From NCBI RefSeq assembly GCF_000330725.2, contig NZ_AMZY02000020.1:124001-188000 (forward strand): a DNA stretch of 64,000 nt. Direction: 5' to 3'. Made by a program: the position numbers and the translations under genes. A model generated the notes under the pieces. It made no database searches. It was not told where the DNA came from and saw only the letters and a list, made by a program, of their open reading frames with translations. Numbering within the stretch: position 1 is the stretch's first letter; every line of letters begins with the position of its first letter. The stretch comes from Mariniradius saccharolyticus AK6 (GTDB lineage Bacteria; Bacteroidota; Bacteroidia; Cytophagales; Cyclobacteriaceae). Shown piece by piece: positions 8,462-16,809 of this stretch.

Positions 8462-9018
8462 AATTTTCCAATTTCGTTTTGATTTTATTCTAAATTGTTT
8501 TCACAAAACACAACGGCGGACAAGTTGTCCGTCAGGTCATTCGTTCCCCGGAGCAGGCCATGCGTGTGGCGACCATGGAGCCAGACAGGGCAGAGGAGGA
8601 CCAAGCGTGAAGAATCAGTCCAGTGGACTGATTTAGCTTGGGGCCAGAATGCAGGGTAGTTGAGTTTGGGAATCCCGATAGCGTAGATGCAATTAAGGCT
8701 TTCGATTTTTTGATCCGTTTCGGCCGCCAGATGTAACTCACCTGATCCCAAATCATACTCCGATACCGAATTTGGAATTGAATTCCAATTGCATCCCAAT
8801 TGTCTTGGATGGATTTGATAAAAGGACGAGATTACAGATCAATAGCTGTCGGCGCCCAGCCAGTCTACCACCGAAAGTCTATATTACACCGAGAAGGGGA
8901 GTCAATTTCTTCACCGAAAGTGAATTCCGAATGGTCCGAAGACTGACCCATCTCACCCGTGCCTATCGAATCCATCAATAATCCCAAAACTATCCACCGG
9001 TCAGCATAGCCTATCCCC
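8462..9018. other. Non-coding stretch with degenerate sequence, a perfect short hairpin and a repeat copy
   Basis: No reading frame here looks real. It contains a perfect 9-base inverted repeat AATCAGTCC-AGT-GGACTGATT at 8613-8633, an AATTGAATTCCAATT palindromic stretch near 8776-8790, and the third dispersed-repeat copy at 8865-8905. The GC-rich block 8535-8660 differs in composition from the AT-rich flanks and may be the relic of an inserted element. Confidence 0.4.
8865..8905 (+). repeat. Dispersed repeat, copy 3
   Basis: CTACCACCGAAAGTCTATA is followed by a variant arm and a GGGG run. The first half matches copy 2 almost exactly; the second half is more diverged. It closes the repeat-gene-repeat-gene-repeat arrangement that starts at 7461. 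Confidence 0.5.
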
Positions 9019-11196
9019 ATGCGCACGCTATTCCTATTCATGCTGATTTTCTTAGGCACTTATGCTTTTTTGCCAGCGCAAAAAATAAATGCCGACTACC
9101 GACTCCACATCCATCGGGCCATTTCTCCGATCGTGGTCGACGGCGTCATGGACGAAGAAGCATGGGAAAAGGCTGAAATAGCGACAGATTTTTTCATGAT
9201 CACGCCGATGGATACCAGCTTTTCGAAGGTGAAAACCGACGTGCGGATGAGTTATGATGACCATCACTTGTACCTCCTGGTGGTCAATTACCACGCAGTG
9301 GAGGGTCCCTATATGGTCGAATCCCTCAGAAGGGATTTTTCCTTCGGGAAAAACGACAACTTTCTGTTGTTCATGGATCCCTTTGATGATCTGACGAACG
9401 GTTTTTCTTTTGGGGCCAATGCGGCTGGGGCCCAATGGGACGGGCAAATGTACAATGGAGGCGCGGTGGATCTGAGCTGGGACAACAAGTGGGTGTCCAA
9501 AGTCAAAAACTACGAGGACAAATGGATCTTTGAGGCGGCGATTCCTTTCAAATCCATCCGATACAAAAAAGGCATCACCGAATGGGGCATCAACTTTTCG
9601 AGATTGGACCTGAAAACCACGGAAAAGTCCGGCTGGGCTCCCGTCCCCAGGCAATTTCCCTCGGCTTCCCTCGCCTATACCGGAACCTTGGTCTGGGACA
9701 GTCCTCCCCCAGATCCCGGAGCCAACATTTCTGTGATTCCCTATGTACTGGGTGGCGTATCAAGGGATTTTGACCAAGAAGGGGAAAATGTCTACCGCAG
9801 GGAAGTCGGGATGGATGCCAAGATTTCCCTCACTTCTTCGCTGAACTTGGACTTGACGGTGAATCCCGATTTTTCGCAGGTGGAAGTGGATCGACAAGTG
9901 ACCAATCTGGACCGATTCGAGCTCTTTTTCCCCGAGCGAAGACAATTTTTCCTCGAAAATGGAGACCTTTTTGCCAGCTTTGGGTATTCCACCATCCGCC
10001 CTTTTTTCTCTCGGAGAATTGGGTTGGAAGCGCCCATTCAATTTGGGGCTAGATTGAGCGGCAAGATTAACAAAGATTGGAGGATCGGAGCCATGAACAT
10101 GCAGACAGGTGCGGTTTCCGAAACGGCCCTCCCAGCACAGAATTTCACGGTGATGGCCCTGCAGCGGCAAGTCGGTGCCCGCTCCAACTTCGGGGTTCTT
10201 TTGGTCAACAAGCAATCCCTGAACTACCAGCCCGATCCGAATACCGAACAGCCCACCTATTCTCAGTTCAACCGAAATGTGGCCCTCGAATACAATCTCG
10301 CCTCAGCCAATAATCTCTGGACGGGAAAAGTCATGGGCATCAAATCTTTTGGACCCAATGGGGCTGGGAATGGCGTTTCCCATGCCGCAAACCTGAAATA
10401 TGCCGGAGGCAACCTCACCTGGAACTGGCAGCATGAATATGTGTCGGAAAATTTCACTGCAGAAGTGGGGTTTGTCCCAAGACGAGGCTTCGTAAAAATC
10501 GCCCCGCAAGTGGGTTATCGCTGGTTTCCGAAGAGTGCCAAAATCCTAAGCCATGGGCCAGATGGGAGTTTGACGCTATTTTTCAACACACAGGGAGTCT
10601 ATACCGACAATGCTTCCTTTCTTTCCTATACGATTCGCTTCCGAAGCCAAAGTAATTTTTCAACCTTCCTGACCTACGATTTTGTCAAGCTCCAGGCACC
10701 TTTTGATCCCACCAATTCAGGCAGAGAAAAACTTCCCGTTGGGTCTGAGCATTATGCGATGGGCTGGAGGACCGAGTACACTTCCAAGCCTCAGAGTGTC
10801 TTTACTTATGGGTTTTCTACCCGAGTAGGCGGATACTATGCCAACGGAAACCTGTACACCTTCACCGGAGATCTAGGGTATCGATTCCAGCCTTATGTCA
10901 GCTTGGCTTTGAGCAGTACCTTCAATCAAATCCACCTGCCCGAACCTTGGGGGCAAACGGACTTTTGGCTCGTAGGACCCAGAATCGACGTGACCCTGAC
11001 CAATACCGTTTTTTTCACCACCTTCCTCCAATACAACGAGCAAATCAAGAACATCAATCTCAATAGCCGGTTCCAATGGAGATTTGCGCCTGCTTCGGAC
11101 TTGTTCATCGTGTACATGGATAATTACCTGCCGGACCCTTTCCATGTCAAAAACAGGTCGGTGGTTTTGAAGTTTACTTATTGGTGGAATGTCTAG
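9019..11196 (+). CDS. DUF5916 outer-membrane protein with N-terminal CBM9-like domain
   Basis: This 725-residue protein has a signal peptide (about 1-20, ending L-P-A-Q). Residues about 30-225 form a family-9 carbohydrate-binding-like beta sandwich, with the typical I-V-V-D-G-V-M-D-E-E-A-W near its start. From about 235 to the C-terminus it matches DUF5916, a long beta-strand region with aromatic-rich strands and L-F-F-P-E-R-R-Q-F-F-L-E-N. It ends in a charged-aromatic terminal strand as in outer-membrane barrels. DUF5916 proteins are common in Bacteroidota. Their function is not established; a role in surface glycan or peptide handling is only a guess. It appears monocistronic. Confidence 0.85.
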   Translation: MRTLFLFMLIFLGTYAFLPAQKINADYRLHIHRAISPIVVDGVMDEEAWEKAEIATDFFMITPMDTSFSKVKTDVRMSYDDHHLYLLVVNYHAVEGPYMVESLRRDFSFGKNDNFLLFMDPFDDLTNGFSFGANAAGAQWDGQMYNGGAVDLSWDNKWVSKVKNYEDKWIFEAAIPFKSIRYKKGITEWGINFSRLDLKTTEKSGWAPVPRQFPSASLAYTGTLVWDSPPPDPGANISVIPYVLGGVSRDFDQEGENVYRREVGMDAKISLTSSLNLDLTVNPDFSQVEVDRQVTNLDRFELFFPERRQFFLENGDLFASFGYSTIRPFFSRRIGLEAPIQFGARLSGKINKDWRIGAMNMQTGAVSETALPAQNFTVMALQRQVGARSNFGVLLVNKQSLNYQPDPNTEQPTYSQFNRNVALEYNLASANNLWTGKVMGIKSFGPNGAGNGVSHAANLKYAGGNLTWNWQHEYVSENFTAEVGFVPRRGFVKIAPQVGYRWFPKSAKILSHGPDGSLTLFFNTQGVYTDNASFLSYTIRFRSQSNFSTFLTYDFVKLQAPFDPTNSGREKLPVGSEHYAMGWRTEYTSKPQSVFTYGFSTRVGGYYANGNLYTFTGDLGYRFQPYVSLALSSTFNQIHLPEPWGQTDFWLVGPRIDVTLTNTVFFTTFLQYNEQIKNINLNSRFQWRFAPASDLFIVYMDNYLPDPFHVKNRSVVLKFTYWWNV

Positions 11197-11255
11197 GCGC
11201 GATTGGAATCCCGATAATGGGAGATGGAAAAACTTCGGCCCTAAGGCATTCTCTG

Positions 11256-11825
11256 TCAAGGCACCAGCCACTGACCTTCCCAGGATTCTTTTTTTGAGAA
11301 CAAAATCCTCAAATGTCTCAAGCCATTTAGCTGTAAGGCTTCGATTGATTGGGGGATGAATTTCAAAACCGTGAAAAATTGATCATCCGTCTTCTCCGCC
11401 CAATCAAAACCCGATTCGGGATCTGAAATTGGAGTTCCGGGTGCCAAAGTAGAGGTATAGGCATTTTGGGCTTCATTGGGGACTTTTTTCCAAAAGTGTT
11501 TCGCTACTGCATCCTGATGGTGAATTTCAACTTCTGCCTTGATTCTGATCTGCACGCGTTTTTGGGAATGGTAAAAGTGTAAAGTTCCTATTGGACTTGC
11601 TGTCAGGTCGGCCACTTTTTCCGAGCGGTAATCCGTGAAGCAATGGAACTCAAAATTTTTGCCGATGGATCGGATCACCACCGTCCGAACTTCGGGGCCA
11701 TATTTTCCGATCGTTCCAAGGTTGGCAAAGCGAAAGGGGTGCTTCGGGTCCAATGCTCCGCGATGCAGTTCATGGACGACAGCCTGCCAGATTTCGGATA
11801 AAGATTCGTTTTCGTTGAAAAGCAT
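11256..11825 (-). CDS. Pyridoxamine 5'-phosphate oxidase-like FMN-binding protein
   Basis: This 189-residue protein has the split-barrel PNPOx fold. The N-terminal half contains H-P-F-R-F-A-N-L-G-T and R-T-V-V-I-R, followed by the F-T-D-Y-R-S-E-K-V segment that contacts FMN phosphate. V-Q-I-R-I-K-A-E-V-E follows, then the A-Y-T-S-T loop. It resembles the Alr4036/general flavin-binding branch more than true PdxH, because the C-terminal R-L-H substrate motif of PdxH is not evident. It is a cytosolic flavin oxidoreductase of unknown substrate, transcribed convergently with the DUF5916 gene. Confidence 0.8.
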   Translation of the reverse strand: MLFNENESLSEIWQAVVHELHRGALDPKHPFRFANLGTIGKYGPEVRTVVIRSIGKNFEFHCFTDYRSEKVADLTASPIGTLHFYHSQKRVQIRIKAEVEIHHQDAVAKHFWKKVPNEAQNAYTSTLAPGTPISDPESGFDWAEKTDDQFFTVLKFIPQSIEALQLNGLRHLRILFSKKESWEGQWLVP

Positions 11826-11896
11826 ATCGGAGCATTTGGGTTTTAACTCCCGGCAAGAAATAGAGTTTGAAAGAGGTCATGTTTTGCGAAGGAATA

Positions 11897-11934
11897 CTCC
11901 CCGTCTGGGTGAAATGGGGCGTAGGCGCTAGGCG
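11897..11934 (+). repeat. Second copy of the 38-base dispersed repeat
   Basis: Starts CTCCCCGTCTGGGTGAAATG and matches 7272-7309 at 37 of 38 positions. It lies in the 216-base gap between the divergent PNPOx-like gene and the next plus-strand gene. Same orientation as the first copy, 4.6 kb away. Confidence 0.75.
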
Positions 11935-12041
11935 CATTCCCTCGCCGATTCTTTTGTCCCGTTTACTCTGGCGATATTTTTTGAATTTGTAAATTGGAGG
12001 AGTATAGCCTAGTGTTTGAACAAAACTATCCCAGATACCCT

Positions 12042-12458
12042 ATGTCTACCAAAAAATCATGGTCAGAGAAGTTCATGACCAGAACCGAACCGGAGGTCAA
12101 GCGGATCGAAAACGCCTTTGCGGATATCCCCGCAAATGGCTTGATGCTGATTGCCAGCCCAAAAATCCTTTCCGACTACCTGCACCAAGTGCCAAAAGGC
12201 AAAACGGTGGATATCAAAACCATTCGAAAAGATTTGGCACTGGAATACCGGGCCGAATATACCTGCCCGGTGACGACGGGGATATTTCTCCGTATCGCCG
12301 CGGAGGCTGCCTACGAGGCCTATCAAAAAGGCGAGCCGATCGAGCGCATCACGCCCTTTTGGAGGGCAATTGCACCCAATTCACCTGCTGCAAAAAAGCT
12401 GAGTTTCGGGCAAGAGTTCTTGGTCAAAATGCGGGAATTGGAAGGTATAGCCAGCTGA
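12042..12458 (+). CDS. Conserved hypothetical protein (possible MGMT-like fold)
   Basis: I place the start at the ATG encoding M-S-T-K-K-S-W (138 residues). An upstream in-frame TTG at 11994 would add 16 residues without a better context. The protein is soluble and helical, with I-P-K-G and Y-T-C-P-V-T-T-G-I-F-L-R-I in the centre and I-T-P-F-W-R-A-I near the end. The Cys-Pro followed by a conserved helix recalls O6-methylguanine methyltransferase-like proteins, but the canonical P-C-H-R-V is absent, so I would not call it a DNA repair enzyme. Function unknown. Confidence 0.65.
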   Translation: MSTKKSWSEKFMTRTEPEVKRIENAFADIPANGLMLIASPKILSDYLHQVPKGKTVDIKTIRKDLALEYRAEYTCPVTTGIFLRIAAEAAYEAYQKGEPIERITPFWRAIAPNSPAAKKLSFGQEFLVKMRELEGIAS

Positions 12459-12557
12459 ATGGGAATTTTTTTTCTTTGGGAAAGTGATGGCCTATTTCCA
12501 AGGCGGTATTTTTCTTACTTTCAAATGCGTGTTTCACCTACATTCCCCTAAGCATCT

Positions 12558-13934
12558 ATGAAAAAAAGGCTTGGTCGCATCGTCTCTGTCGTATTGTTGA
12601 TTGGATTGGCTTACGGCATTTCCTATGCATGGAAGTCCTTTCCCCTCATCAGCGCCTATGGCGCCAAAATCATGTGTAGCTGTGTCTTTGTGGCCGAGCG
12701 ATCCGAGGCTTCTGTCCACAGCCAGGAATTGGGTTCCTTTCCGATTAGTCTGGGGAATTTTGCAGTGGATAGGGAAGGGCAAAAGGTAACCGGCAGTGTG
12801 TTCGGTTTGGCCAAGCGGGTTGCTATTTACCGGGAGGGCCAGGGCTGCACCTTGCTGTCCGGCGAAAGCGAATCCGCCGTTAGGAACCAGCCCTACTTTG
12901 CCGCCACCAAGCCAACTTGGTCCCAGGATACGGTACGCTGGCCCTCCGGAGATATGCTCAACGACTCAATCCTGAACCTTGCGCCTTATAGGAAAATCCA
13001 GGAAATGATCGACCATGAGTTGGAAAGTCCCGAAAGGAAGCCTCTGTTGACGCATATGATTTTGGTGGTGCACAAGGGGCAATTGGTGGCGGAAGGCTAC
13101 GGCAACGACCATGACATCAACACCAAGCATACCTCTTGGTCTATGGGGAAAAGCATCATCAGTACCTTGGTAGGATTGCAGGTGGATAGGGGAATCATGA
13201 CATTGGACCAGAAAAACCTGCTTCCCGAATGGTCCGACGAGCGGAGCAAAATTTCCCTGACAAATATGCTGCAGGCCACGAATGGGCTGGATTGGGTGGA
13301 AGATTACGGTGGCGTGTCGGATGCTACCAATATGCTTTTCTTGAAGCCTGATGCGGCAGCGATCGCGGCGGCCAAACCTTTGAAATATGAACCGGGAACA
13401 TACTTTTATTATTCCTCCGGTACCACCAACATCGTTTCCAAAATCCTCAGAAACCAACTCGGGGAGGAGAAGTACCAGCGCCTGCCCTACGAGGATCTGT
13501 TTTACAAAGTCGGCATGCACCATACCGTGATGGAAAAAGATGCCTCCGGCACTTTCGTGGGTTCATCCTTTGTTTTTGCGCCAGGTCGTGATTTTGCAAG
13601 ATTTGGCCTGCTGATGCTGAACAAAGGGAATTGGGAGGGCAGCCAAGTCCTTTCCCAAGAGTGGGTCAAGTTTGCTGTGACGCCCACGCCTGCCGCGCCT
13701 ATAGGCCAGTATGGTGCACAGTGGTGGCTCAATGCCGGCAACAAGTACAATCCCGCTGATAAGTTGTTTCCCGATTTGCCCAACGATGCATTTTATGCCG
13801 GCGGCTTTGAGGGACAGTGGATATTGGTCATCCCGTCGGAGGATTTGGTGATTGTCAGGCTTGGCTACACGCCCAAAGGGGGATTCAGCATGAATGATTT
13901 TGCGGCTGGAGTGATAGCGGTTCTCGACAATTGA
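12558..13934 (+). CDS. Exported serine hydrolase of the beta-lactamase/6-aminohexanoate-dimer hydrolase family
   Basis: This 458-residue protein has an N-terminal membrane anchor or signal (about 5-24). The class C-type active site shows Ser195-Met-Gly-Lys198 as the S-x-x-K nucleophile motif and the Tyr284-Tyr285-Ser-Ser-Gly segment for the second motif. Near the C-terminus A-G-G-F-E-G-Q-W stands where many members have H-x-G. This pattern is closer to esterases and NylB-like amide hydrolases than to true cephalosporinases, so beta-lactam resistance should not be assumed. The hydrolysed substrate is unknown; the location is periplasmic or outer-surface. A weak hydrophobic Cys pair (C-S-C) near residue 40 may mark lipid or disulfide chemistry. 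Confidence 0.85.
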   Translation: MKKRLGRIVSVVLLIGLAYGISYAWKSFPLISAYGAKIMCSCVFVAERSEASVHSQELGSFPISLGNFAVDREGQKVTGSVFGLAKRVAIYREGQGCTLLSGESESAVRNQPYFAATKPTWSQDTVRWPSGDMLNDSILNLAPYRKIQEMIDHELESPERKPLLTHMILVVHKGQLVAEGYGNDHDINTKHTSWSMGKSIISTLVGLQVDRGIMTLDQKNLLPEWSDERSKISLTNMLQATNGLDWVEDYGGVSDATNMLFLKPDAAAIAAAKPLKYEPGTYFYYSSGTTNIVSKILRNQLGEEKYQRLPYEDLFYKVGMHHTVMEKDASGTFVGSSFVFAPGRDFARFGLLMLNKGNWEGSQVLSQEWVKFAVTPTPAAPIGQYGAQWWLNAGNKYNPADKLFPDLPNDAFYAGGFEGQWILVIPSEDLVIVRLGYTPKGGFSMNDFAAGVIAVLDN

Positions 13935-14037
13935 GACGGGATTTGAACCAAGAATGCATCTGCCAAATTGAGAGCCAAGGGAATTTTCCCCCAGTTAGTC
14001 TAAAATGCAACTGACCGAAGCCCTAGGTGTTTTTCGA

Positions 14038-14145
14038 TTAATTTGAAGTCATGGTCATTGTGTGGGAGTTCGAGTCGTTTTCGATGTAAAAAGTCTTGTC
14101 TCCATCGAAGAGATCAATCCATACAAATAATCCAATCAATATCAC
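14038..14145 (-). pseudogene. Remnant of a VapC-like PIN toxin gene, overlapping the vapB stop
   Basis: A GTG at 14145-14143 overlaps the TGA of the antitoxin gene (GTGA), the usual coupling of vapB-vapC pairs. The 35 encoded residues begin V-I-L-I-G-L-F-V-W-I-D-L-F-D-G. Intact VapC proteins typically begin V-I-L-I-D-T-S-V-W-I-D. The register is identical, but the catalytic Asp-Thr-Ser is replaced by Gly-Leu-Phe and the frame stops after about 20 unrelated residues. No PIN domain continues in any frame. Alternative: a tiny single-pass membrane protein that resembles VapC by chance. Confidence 0.5.
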
Positions 14146-14336
14146 GAGTCGCGGCGCATTTCTTCCAGATTACCCTCCCATATGAGTTTTCCCCGGAATG
14201 ATTTAATGCGCGCTTGTTGTTCCAATGCTACAAGCAGGCGCAGCCCAGCCTCGCCGGTTTCTTTTTTGGTCTTATTGCCAGAAGCCCTCATAGCTGCTTC
14301 CATGAGCGCTTCGTCGATGTCAATTGTTGTTTTCAT
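14142..14336 (-). CDS. VapB-type antitoxin (DUF2191 family)
   Basis: This 64-residue protein begins M-K-T-T-I-D-I-D-E-A-L-M-E-A-A-M, the N-terminal ribbon-helix-helix start of VapB antitoxins, followed by N-K-T-K-K-E. The C-terminal tail W-E-G-N-L-E-E-M-R-R is the toxin-wrapping end typical of these proteins. It would bind its own promoter and neutralise a VapC RNase. The expected partner directly downstream exists only as a short, apparently dead remnant, so this is likely an orphan antitoxin. It may still protect against related VapC toxins elsewhere. Confidence 0.8.
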   Translation of the reverse strand: MKTTIDIDEALMEAAMRASGNKTKKETGEAGLRLLVALEQQARIKSFRGKLIWEGNLEEMRRDS

Positions 14337-14565
14337 GTTGTCGGTTTTTCGGAGACGAACAAATATTTTTTCCTCTCAATTGTCCGAAAAAGTAAACTCG
14401 AAATATATTCTGTAAAGGTGCTGTGATCCAAAACGATGCCATTAGAACCTGTAGGTTATGGCATAAGGCGTTGACTTAAGGGGATGTATGAATCAATATA
14501 TTGATGTTAACTCGGCGATCATCATTCTTATTAGTTAAAGGCGCCTTTGACAAAAATGCAACCTA

Positions 14566-15603
14566 TTATATCGTGTAACTCACATTTCGTCCGCTACCTT
14601 GTTTTTCAATCAGTCCTTTGTTGACCAACTCTGACAGAACACGTTTCACAGTGGGTAATGGTATTGCCAATTTTTCGGAGATTTCTCCCGATTGTATGTT
14701 TGGGCGATTTTGGATAATTGTAAAGATTGATTTTTCCTTTGGCGAAATTTGTGCTTCTACACCGGTGGTATTCAGTTTCACCAATAGTTTTGACTGAATA
14801 TTGGAAATGCAACTCAAAAAGAATTGAATCCAAACGGTTATGTCTTCGTGTGGGCGTTTTGCCTGGCAGCTTCTGAGAACCTGATAATATTCGTTTTTTC
14901 GGTTTTCGATTTCATGTTCGAAACTTACATATTGTATCCATTTATACCCGTTTTTGAGTAATAGCAGCGTTGATACCAAACGACTCAATCTGCCGTTTCC
15001 ATCTTGGAAAGGGTGAATGCTCAAAAAGTCATAGACAAAAGATGCTATTTTGATCAAGGGGTGTATCTCAGTTTCGGAATTATACCAATTCAGCAAAGCT
15101 CTTATTGCGTCTTCTGTTGCAAATCCTGCTTCGGTTGTTTGAAAGATGATTTCCCTTGTACCGTCCGGGAATGATGCTTCAACAGCGTTGCTATGGGCCT
15201 TGTAATTTCCTTTATGCCATTGGTCTTTGTCGCTATAACGCAAAAGGCTATTGTGTAAACTTTTGATGTGGCTTTCGGTAAGATTGATGTTTTCGTATGA
15301 TTCAGAAATCAAGTCCAAGACTTCAAAATAACCGACTACTTCCTGCGAATCTCTATCGGTGAGTTTTGTTATGTCTATTTTTTGAAGTAGCACGTCGACC
15401 TCTTCGTCGCTCATTCTGTTTCCTTCAATCCGGTTTGAAGCACCAACACTTCGCACGGTAGCGATGTTTTTCAGCTCTTTGAGGCTTTGTCCTTCCCTTC
15501 GTTCAATGGCCGTCCAGCTTGCATCGAAGCGGTCAATTTGGCTGATGAAGTTAATTAGCTTCCAATTAATGTTCAGTTTAAAGGAATATACTTCTATGTC
15601 CAT
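14566..15603 (-). CDS. Fic-family protein (AMPylase) with winged-helix C-terminus
   Basis: This 345-residue protein has the Fic core motif H197-P-F-Q-D-G-N-G-R205, complete with catalytic His, acidic Asp and the phosphate-binding Gly-Asn-Gly-Arg. A class II inhibitory helix (S/T-x3-E-G/N) fits Ser56-N-R-I-Glu60-Gly61 in the N-terminal part. The last 70 residues form a winged-helix DNA-binding domain (G-E-I-S-E-K-L-A, then T-V-K-R-V-L-S-E-L). Fic enzymes transfer AMP to target hydroxyls. With a DNA-binding tail this one may regulate itself. The upstream region carries six phased GATACG repeats (15607-15697), good candidates for its operator. Confidence 0.9.
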   Translation of the reverse strand: MDIEVYSFKLNINWKLINFISQIDRFDASWTAIERREGQSLKELKNIATVRSVGASNRIEGNRMSDEEVDVLLQKIDITKLTDRDSQEVVGYFEVLDLISESYENINLTESHIKSLHNSLLRYSDKDQWHKGNYKAHSNAVEASFPDGTREIIFQTTEAGFATEDAIRALLNWYNSETEIHPLIKIASFVYDFLSIHPFQDGNGRLSRLVSTLLLLKNGYKWIQYVSFEHEIENRKNEYYQVLRSCQAKRPHEDITVWIQFFLSCISNIQSKLLVKLNTTGVEAQISPKEKSIFTIIQNRPNIQSGEISEKLAIPLPTVKRVLSELVNKGLIEKQGSGRNVSYTI

Positions 15604-15606
15604 TTT

Positions 15607-15697
15607 GATACGATTTGATACGTAAAGATACGATTATGATTTGAAACAGTGAAAAAAAATGATACGATTTGATACGATTTGATTTGTTTCCGATACG
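15607..15697. promoter_or_regulatory. Six GATACG hexamers, 10-base phased, upstream of fic
   Basis: GATACG occurs at 15607, 15617, 15627, 15661, 15671 and 15692. The first three are exactly 10 bases apart, as are the fourth and fifth, so all face one side of the helix within each cluster. The array begins 4 bases upstream of the fic start codon and covers the promoter region on the minus strand. It looks like an array of protein-binding sites, plausibly for the Fic protein's own winged helix. A simple slippage-generated repeat is the alternative. Confidence 0.6.
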
Positions 15698-15880
15698 AAA
15701 AGTGTCCGTTTATTGAATTATGGAAGCATCACAAAACGAGAGTTCGTCATGCCAACCTGGGACTCTAAAAAAAGCTCCCAAAAGGAGTGAAATTTGGTTT
15801 GAATCCAAGAAATTTGGCGGAAGATTTGGGCGACGGGAAAATGGGGTGAAGATATCGCATATTCAACTGGCAGCTAATGT

Positions 15881-16564
15881 TTATCCGCCAACTTCAATTG
15901 GTTTTTTGAGTTTCCTCAGATTCCAATTTTGAGTGATCCATTTACCTTCATCCCATTTTTTTATCCAAATACTTTTAAACCGCGAATCTATTCGAGAAGT
16001 GTCCCGCATAAAAGTTAGTACATCTTCGGTGGTGAAATAAAACTCAACAAATTCTCCTAGATGACTGGCATGACTGATTTTTACCAAATCATACTTGTCT
16101 TTTAATTCATTTAAACTCGAAAAATATTCAAACGGGTCTTTTTTGCTCAGTGAATCCGGGTGCACGGATTTAACTAAAACGTCCCAATTTTTGAATATCT
16201 GAACTTTGTTATCCGTCTTAACCAATTTTAGATTGAAAATGGAAGTGTCAGGCTCTAATTTTATGGAGAAATCCTTGATGAATCTCTCTGGCCTGTTTAT
16301 AAATAATTCCAATCTGTCTTCAAATTGAGAGAATCGAACATTATACCGCAATTCCTGCACAGAGTCATTTTGCAAAAAACCATTTGGCCCTCTGTAAATA
16401 AAATACAAGTGTTGCAAATCCTTTAAAATTAAGGAGTCGATTTCGCCAATGAACTCCTTTGCTCTTTCGTCAATGTTCACTGTGTCAATTTCCCTTTCTG
16501 AGTGGCAAAAGGTGAGTAGTCCAAATGCAAGGATGCTTAGGATTTGAAAAAATTTCATATTCAA
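15881..16564 (-). CDS. Orphan lipoprotein, unknown function
   Basis: This 227-residue protein has a lipoprotein signal ending L-L-T-F-C20. A second Met two residues in (M-K-F-F-Q) could equally be the start. The mature part is mixed alpha/beta and charged, with no recognised motif. It ends with W-I-K-K-W-D-E-G-K-W-I-T-Q-N-W-N-L, a pattern found at the C-terminus of several Bacteroidota lipoproteins of unknown role. It lies upstream of fic in the same direction but 277 bases away, with the phased repeats between them, so co-transcription is doubtful. Low GC fits the surrounding island. Confidence 0.65.
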   Translation of the reverse strand: MNMKFFQILSILAFGLLTFCHSEREIDTVNIDERAKEFIGEIDSLILKDLQHLYFIYRGPNGFLQNDSVQELRYNVRFSQFEDRLELFINRPERFIKDFSIKLEPDTSIFNLKLVKTDNKVQIFKNWDVLVKSVHPDSLSKKDPFEYFSSLNELKDKYDLVKISHASHLGEFVEFYFTTEDVLTFMRDTSRIDSRFKSIWIKKWDEGKWITQNWNLRKLKKPIEVGG

Positions 16565-16809
16565 CTTTCCATTATTTGTTGTTGCCTTCTTTATATCAGA
16601 TTTTCTTTAATCCCGAGGCCCCGAAAATTACCCCAACAATCTCTACCACACCCGTCGGCCCGCTTTTGTGGATAAATAATTTAGTTGAATTTTTCGTCGA
16701 AAATTAGGACTATTTCCAAGCATCATTCTGTGGACATTGTTTATCAGGATGCCCTTGGCGCTATCGCAATGCCGCACGTCGTGGGCCTACCTAATCGACT
16801 TCAACCTTT

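Noticed and set aside
8485-8799. Minus-strand frames of 104 and 74 codons in the GC-rich block
   Set aside because: They overlap one another, lack any motif and sit on the perfect hairpin. More likely decayed or structured non-coding sequence.
7461-8905. Integron with attC sites
   Set aside because: No integron integrase is in the window and the repeats lack clear attC core sites. Kept only as a cassette-like observation.
12558-13934. True beta-lactamase resistance gene
   Set aside because: The S-x-x-K motif is present but the other motifs fit the wider esterase/NylB-like branch. Resistance cannot be claimed from sequence.
14537-14548. AAAGGCGCCTTT palindrome as the fic terminator
   Set aside because: It is a perfect dyad without a loop and has no T run in the right place. 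It may be a protein site or chance.
15607-15697. GATACG repeats as a CRISPR array
   Set aside because: Repeats are six bases with 4-base spacers, far below CRISPR dimensions.
15720-15932. 70-codon plus-strand frame upstream of fic
   Set aside because: No motif, low complexity, and it runs into the lipoprotein gene on the other strand.
16565-16809. Possible gene relic between the orphan lipoprotein and the PIN gene
   Set aside because: Short plus-strand frames here overlap the PIN gene antisense and show no homology I can recognise. I see nothing supportable in the gap.
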